Source: Mycolicibacterium peregrinum
GTDB lineage: Bacteria; Actinomycetota; Actinomycetes; Mycobacteriales; Mycobacteriaceae
Length of the DNA: 64,000 nt
NCBI RefSeq assembly: GCF_002102345.1
Contig: NZ_LQPP01000015.1
Location: forward strand, 1 to 64,000
Reading direction: 5' to 3'
Made by a program: the position numbers and the translations under genes. Of this stretch, positions 60,588 through 64,000 are shown one piece after another. Positions within the stretch are counted from its first letter, which is position 1. Each line of letters begins with the position of its first letter. The notes beneath the pieces are model-generated. The model ran no database searches and was not told the DNA's origin. It worked only from the letters and a program-made list of their open reading frames with translations.

Positions 60588-63197
60588 GTGCGACTCGCCT
60601 GGCCGCTGACGGGGCGGTTGGAGGAGAGCCGGCTGATCGACGCCGCGCTGGCCTCCACCGAACTGTCCGGGATCGTGATCTACGGAAGTGCAGGGGTTGG
60701 CAAGAGCCGTATCGCCCGGGAGGCACTCGCGGTGGCGGGTGCCGACGGTTACGAGACGCGCTGGACAGTGGGGACATCGGCTGCTCAGGGGTTGCCGCTC
60801 GGAACGTTCGCACGGTGGGTGGGCACCTCGGACGCCGACAGTGTGGCGCTCGTCGGCCGCGTGATCGACGGACTGATCGTAACGTCCGACGGCCGGCCGG
60901 TACTCGTGTGCGTCGATGATGCACACCTGCTCGACGGATTGTCGGGCTTCGTCTTGCAGCAGATCGTCCAGCGCGGCGCCGCCAAGCTTCTGTTGACCGT
61001 GCGCACGGGTGCGCCGGTACCTGCTGAGGTGCTGACGGCGTGTGACCGCGGCCGGTTCGAGCGGTTGGACCTGCAGCCATTGTCCCGAGACGAATCGACG
61101 CGGCTGCTGACTGCCGCGCTCGACGGGCCGCCGGACGAGGAGGCGGCGGGACGGCTGTGGCGGCTGACCCGGGGCAACGTGCTGTACCTGCGCAACATCG
61201 TCGAGCAGGAAGTCGCGCAGGGGCGCCTCGCGTATCGGCAGGGCTACTGGCGGTGGACCGGCGATCCGGTGATCCCGCCGAGCCTGGTCGAATTGATCGA
61301 GACGCGGATCGGTGCACTTCCACCGGCGGTGAGTGAGGTGGTCGACGTACTGGCCGTGGCCGAGCCGATCCAGCTGCACCGGCTGGTGGCAATCACCGAT
61401 GCCGATGCGGTGACGACGGCCGAGGCTCGCGGACTGATCACGATCGATCCCACCGACCGTGAGGTCCGCGTGGCGCACCCGTTGTACGCGGAGGTGCGGC
61501 GCAACCGGGTGCCCGGTTCCCGGCTGCGCCGGCTGCGGGGGCTGGTTGCCACCGCACTCGGAGACCGGGACGACCGCGACTCCATGCGCGTGGTGGTACG
61601 GCGAGCCGCACTGATGCTCGATTCCGATCTCGCGCCCGACCCCGAGTTGCTGACTCGGGCCGCCCAGGGCGCGGTGTGGTTGTCCGATCTGGCACTGGCC
61701 GACCGGCTGGCCCAGCGGGCCATCTCCGCCGGAGCCGGCGTAGAGGCGAACTTCATTCGCGCCCATGCTTTGTCGTGGCTCAGCCGGGGCGAGGAGTCGG
61801 ATGCGATTCTCGATGCGATCGAGGCCGCCGCGCTCGACGACGACGGCCGCGCCCGGCTGGCCTTCCTGCGTGCGTCAAACCTGCTGTGGTCACTGGCCGA
61901 TCCGGAGGGCGCCAAGCGGCACGTCGACGATGCGGCGGCGGACATTCCGGCCGCTGCCCGGGCCGGCATCGACGCGTTCTACACGGTGTACTGGGCCGCG
62001 ATCGGATATCCGGAGCGGGCCGCGACAGCATCCAGCGGCCTGGACCTCGACGCGCTGCCCGCCGTCGTGGGTGCGGTCACGGCGTGGGCCGTGACCGTGT
62101 CGTGTGGCGACGCGGGGCGTGCTGACGAAGCGGTTGCCGCCGCTCGGACCGGGTATCGCATCACCGAGCGTTCCTTCGATGCCGCGCACATGCGGTTCGT
62201 AATCGCCGACGCGCACATCGGTGCGCTGCTACTGGCCGGGCGGATCGGTGAGGCGCGTGAGGAAGCCGAGCAGCTGAGCCGTCGGGCCGCCGAACTACCC
62301 GGTGCAGCGCAGCTGTTCGGTATCGCGCTGGCGGGCCGCGCCGCGGTGGGGGCCGGCCAGCTCGGCGCTGCTGCTGAATTGCTCGATCCGGTCATCGAGA
62401 TGATGCGGGCCGCGGGGGAGACCAACGGATTCGGCTATCGCTTTCAGCTCCCCAGGGCCACTGCTCTGGCCATCGGTGGTCTGTCCGATGACTCCGCCGT
62501 GGTCGAGCTCGACGAGTGTCGGCATCCCAGTTGGCATTACCTCGCCTACGAGCATGCCCTGGTGCGGGCCTGGGTCGCCGCGACTCAGGGGGCGGTGTCG
62601 GAGGCCGTGCAGATCGTGCTCGACGCGGCAGATACCGCTGGTGGCAACGGGCAATTGGCGGCCGAGGTGTTGTGCCTGCAGACCGCGGCGCAGTTCGGCG
62701 ACCATTCCCGCACCCGACGGCTCGACGAGTTGACCGGTCTGGTCGAGGGTCCACGAGTCGCTGCCGCTGCCGCGCTTTGCCGCGCCCTCACCCATGACGA
62801 CGGTGACGGGTTGGCAAAGGCATCAACAGAATTCGAGGAATTCGGCGATCTGGTCGCGGCCGCCGATGCGGCCGGTCGTGCGGCGGTGGCATATCGGCGC
62901 AAGGACATGCGGGGGTCGGCTCTGGCATCGGCGTCGCGGGCCACGGCATTGGCCGAAGCATGCGGTGGCTCGGCCACGCCGGCGTTGCTCGCCGCCGCCG
63001 AACGTCTGCCCTTGACCAGCCGGGAACGTGAGATCGCGATGCTGATCGGCGCCGGTCTGTCCAGTCGCGCGATTGCCGACCGGCTACGCCTCTCGATCCG
63101 CACCGTCGAGGGACACATCTACCGCGCGATGGCGAAAACCGGGGTGTCGACCAGAGCCGAGCTGATCGCACTGCTACCGCGGAGGCATCGCGGCTGA
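60588..63197 (+). CDS. Large ATP-binding LuxR-type transcriptional regulator
   Basis: An 869-residue regulator of the LAL/MalT-like class. An N-terminal NTPase has Walker A GSAGVGKS (33-40) and Walker B VLVCVDDAHLLD. A long helical TPR-like middle follows. The C-terminal LuxR helix-turn-helix is LTSREREIAMLIGAGLSSRAIADRLRLSIRTVEGHIYRAMAKTGV (about 805-850). GTG start. No operator or cognate cluster is evident; it could regulate the adjacent genes or distant ones. Confidence 0.9.
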   Translation: MRLAWPLTGRLEESRLIDAALASTELSGIVIYGSAGVGKSRIAREALAVAGADGYETRWTVGTSAAQGLPLGTFARWVGTSDADSVALVGRVIDGLIVTSDGRPVLVCVDDAHLLDGLSGFVLQQIVQRGAAKLLLTVRTGAPVPAEVLTACDRGRFERLDLQPLSRDESTRLLTAALDGPPDEEAAGRLWRLTRGNVLYLRNIVEQEVAQGRLAYRQGYWRWTGDPVIPPSLVELIETRIGALPPAVSEVVDVLAVAEPIQLHRLVAITDADAVTTAEARGLITIDPTDREVRVAHPLYAEVRRNRVPGSRLRRLRGLVATALGDRDDRDSMRVVVRRAALMLDSDLAPDPELLTRAAQGAVWLSDLALADRLAQRAISAGAGVEANFIRAHALSWLSRGEESDAILDAIEAAALDDDGRARLAFLRASNLLWSLADPEGAKRHVDDAAADIPAAARAGIDAFYTVYWAAIGYPERAATASSGLDLDALPAVVGAVTAWAVTVSCGDAGRADEAVAAARTGYRITERSFDAAHMRFVIADAHIGALLLAGRIGEAREEAEQLSRRAAELPGAAQLFGIALAGRAAVGAGQLGAAAELLDPVIEMMRAAGETNGFGYRFQLPRATALAIGGLSDDSAVVELDECRHPSWHYLAYEHALVRAWVAATQGAVSEAVQIVLDAADTAGGNGQLAAEVLCLQTAAQFGDHSRTRRLDELTGLVEGPRVAAAAALCRALTHDDGDGLAKASTEFEEFGDLVAAADAAGRAAVAYRRKDMRGSALASASRATALAEACGGSATPALLAAAERLPLTSREREIAMLIGAGLSSRAIADRLRLSIRTVEGHIYRAMAKTGVSTRAELIALLPRRHRG

Positions 63198-63251
63198 TTC
63201 GGGTATCGCGGTACTCACTCTGGTTCGGTGGAACCGTCGCATCCTGGATCG

Positions 63252-63452
63252 ATGGCCGACGAGGGGGACTTGCACGAACGGGCGTTGCGGCAACTTCCGT
63301 TGCCGTACTCGCTGGCATTGCGGCTCCGCGACGCCGGAGTGGCACGTGAACTGGTGTGTGAGTACCTCAGTGTCGAGGACTCCGCGCTCGACGGCATCTA
63401 CCGGATCGCCGAGGCCAAGCTGGCCGCGGCGGTGGCCCGGGTGGGAGCGTAG
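63252..63452 (+). CDS. Small hypothetical protein
   Basis: A 66-residue protein of unknown function: ERALRQLPLPYSLALRLRDAGVARELVCEYLSVEDSALDGIYRIAEAKLAAAVA is two or three helices with a helix-turn-helix-like spacing. I recall similar small ORFs in mycobacteria but cannot name a family. ATG at 63252 (an in-frame GTG at 63228 is possible). It follows the LuxR regulator by 54 bases, perhaps in the same transcript. Confidence 0.6.
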   Translation: MADEGDLHERALRQLPLPYSLALRLRDAGVARELVCEYLSVEDSALDGIYRIAEAKLAAAVARVGA

Positions 63453-63459
63453 CGCGGCC

Positions 63460-64000
63460 TCAGTCAGCGGCGGCAAATTCCGTCAACGGGCCGGCCTGCC
63501 CTAGCGGATTGATCAGAAGTGCTGCGTAGCCGACGGCATCAGCGTGTGCGTCGCGGATATGCAGTTCAGCTGACATGAATGCCCAGCCGTCAACTCCGCT
63601 GGGGGTTGGTGGGAGCGCAGTGAGGTCGGCGTCGCCCGGGGTGAGCCAGTGACGTTCGCCGTCGGCCGTGTTACGCCACAGGGCGAGGCGCCAAGGCGCG
63701 ATCTGTTGGGCATGCTGAGTCGGCAGTCCGGTGAAGGTCAGCTCGAGGCCACCCCCGGCGGCGTCGCGGTGCACTGTCGCATCCAGGGCCGGCGTAGGTG
63801 CGGTGACCATGGCGGCTACCGGCGTGCTCGGGGCGCTCCATTCGCACGGATGAGCGTCGACGAGCCCGCCGGTGTTCGCGATCGGCGATGGCAGAGGCGC
63901 CGCGCCGGGCCGGGTTGCGACCTCTGCCGGGTAGCGCACCTGCGCGGTTACGGCGATCGTGACGAATGCGGGTAGTGCAGAGAGCTTTTCGGCGGCAATA
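63460..64000 (-). CDS. Hypothetical protein, cut by the right edge of the window
   Basis: The reading frame stays open from the stop at 63460 to the last base, giving at least 180 residues; the true start lies beyond the window. A GTG at 63939 would give 159 residues, but the upstream codons (IAAEKLSALPAFVTIAVTAQ) look coding, so the gene is probably partial. The C-terminal half (VHRDAAGGGLELTFTGLPTQHAQQIAPWRLALWRNT; LHIRDAHADAVGYAALLINP) is beta-rich and not recognised. It is convergent with the small ORF. Confidence 0.6.
   Translation of the reverse strand, partial: IAAEKLSALPAFVTIAVTAQVRYPAEVATRPGAAPLPSPIANTGGLVDAHPCEWSAPSTPVAAMVTAPTPALDATVHRDAAGGGLELTFTGLPTQHAQQIAPWRLALWRNTADGERHWLTPGDADLTALPPTPSGVDGWAFMSAELHIRDAHADAVGYAALLINPLGQAGPLTEFAAAD

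Overview
This window looks like chromosomal DNA from a non-tuberculous mycobacterium (Mycolicibacterium-like). It is uniformly GC-rich, with many GTG starts and ATGA/GTGA/TGATG gene overlaps. The gene order of the middle part follows the Mycobacterium tuberculosis interval from about Rv2578c down to nusB (Rv2533c): YpfJ-type peptidase, ketopantoate reductase-like gene, aspS, the Rv2567-Rv2569c trio, rarA, an Rv2557/Rv2558-like gene, yjbQ, alaS, ruvX, mltG, aroE, prepilin peptidase, aroC, aroK, aroB, an Rv2536-like gene, pepQ, efp and nusB. I saw no rRNA, tRNA, CRISPR array or insertion sequence, and no gene-free stretch longer than about 300 bases.

Region 1 (1-11.4 kb) is accessory lipid/ketone metabolism. 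A hydrolase and a LexA-box-controlled radical SAM gene come first. A minus-strand unit of amidohydrolase and two overlapping acyl-CoA dehydrogenases follows, with a TetR regulator and a divergent F420-type oxidoreductase/thioesterase pair. The element AATGACGTTACC lies in both promoter regions. Next is a tightly overlapping TetR / Baeyer-Villiger monooxygenase / mycofactocin-type dehydrogenase operon with an inverted repeat next to the TetR start.

Region 2 (11.4-26 kb) holds a SigJ-type sigma factor that seems to need a CTG start, SRPBCC and DinB-like proteins, DUF885 and zinc peptidases, a carboxylesterase, aspS with a deazaflavin oxidoreductase, and a thiolase divergent from an HxlR regulator with a perfect inverted repeat between them. 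An SMI1/KNR4-DUF4253 fusion and two membrane proteins follow.

Region 3 (26-35 kb) has the circularly permuted ATP-grasp/alpha-E, transglutaminase and zinc-ribbon peptidase trio, a lipoprotein serine hydrolase, DUF3097, rarA, a GlsB/YeaQ membrane protein and a two-repeat ABM-like protein.

Region 4 (35.5-49 kb) is core housekeeping: alaS-ruvX-mltG-aroE, aroC-aroK-aroB, then pepQ-efp-nusB. The type II dehydroquinase gene found beside aroB in M. tuberculosis is missing here.

Region 5 (49-60 kb) is the most unusual. A stand-alone molybdopterin oxidoreductase lies behind a perfect 16-bp-arm palindrome, facing a 13E12-family HNH protein with a consensus LexA box. Then comes a six-gene overlapping operon: GntR regulator, two-cluster ferredoxin, lipoprotein substrate-binding protein with a NosL-like C-terminal domain, ABC permease, ABC ATPase, and an AprA/fumarate-reductase-like flavoprotein with a C-terminal HEAT-repeat array. 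It looks like an uptake-plus-redox system of unknown substrate and is the best candidate for an undescribed system. The window ends with a DinB-like protein, a large LuxR-type ATPase regulator, a small ORF and a gene cut by the right edge.
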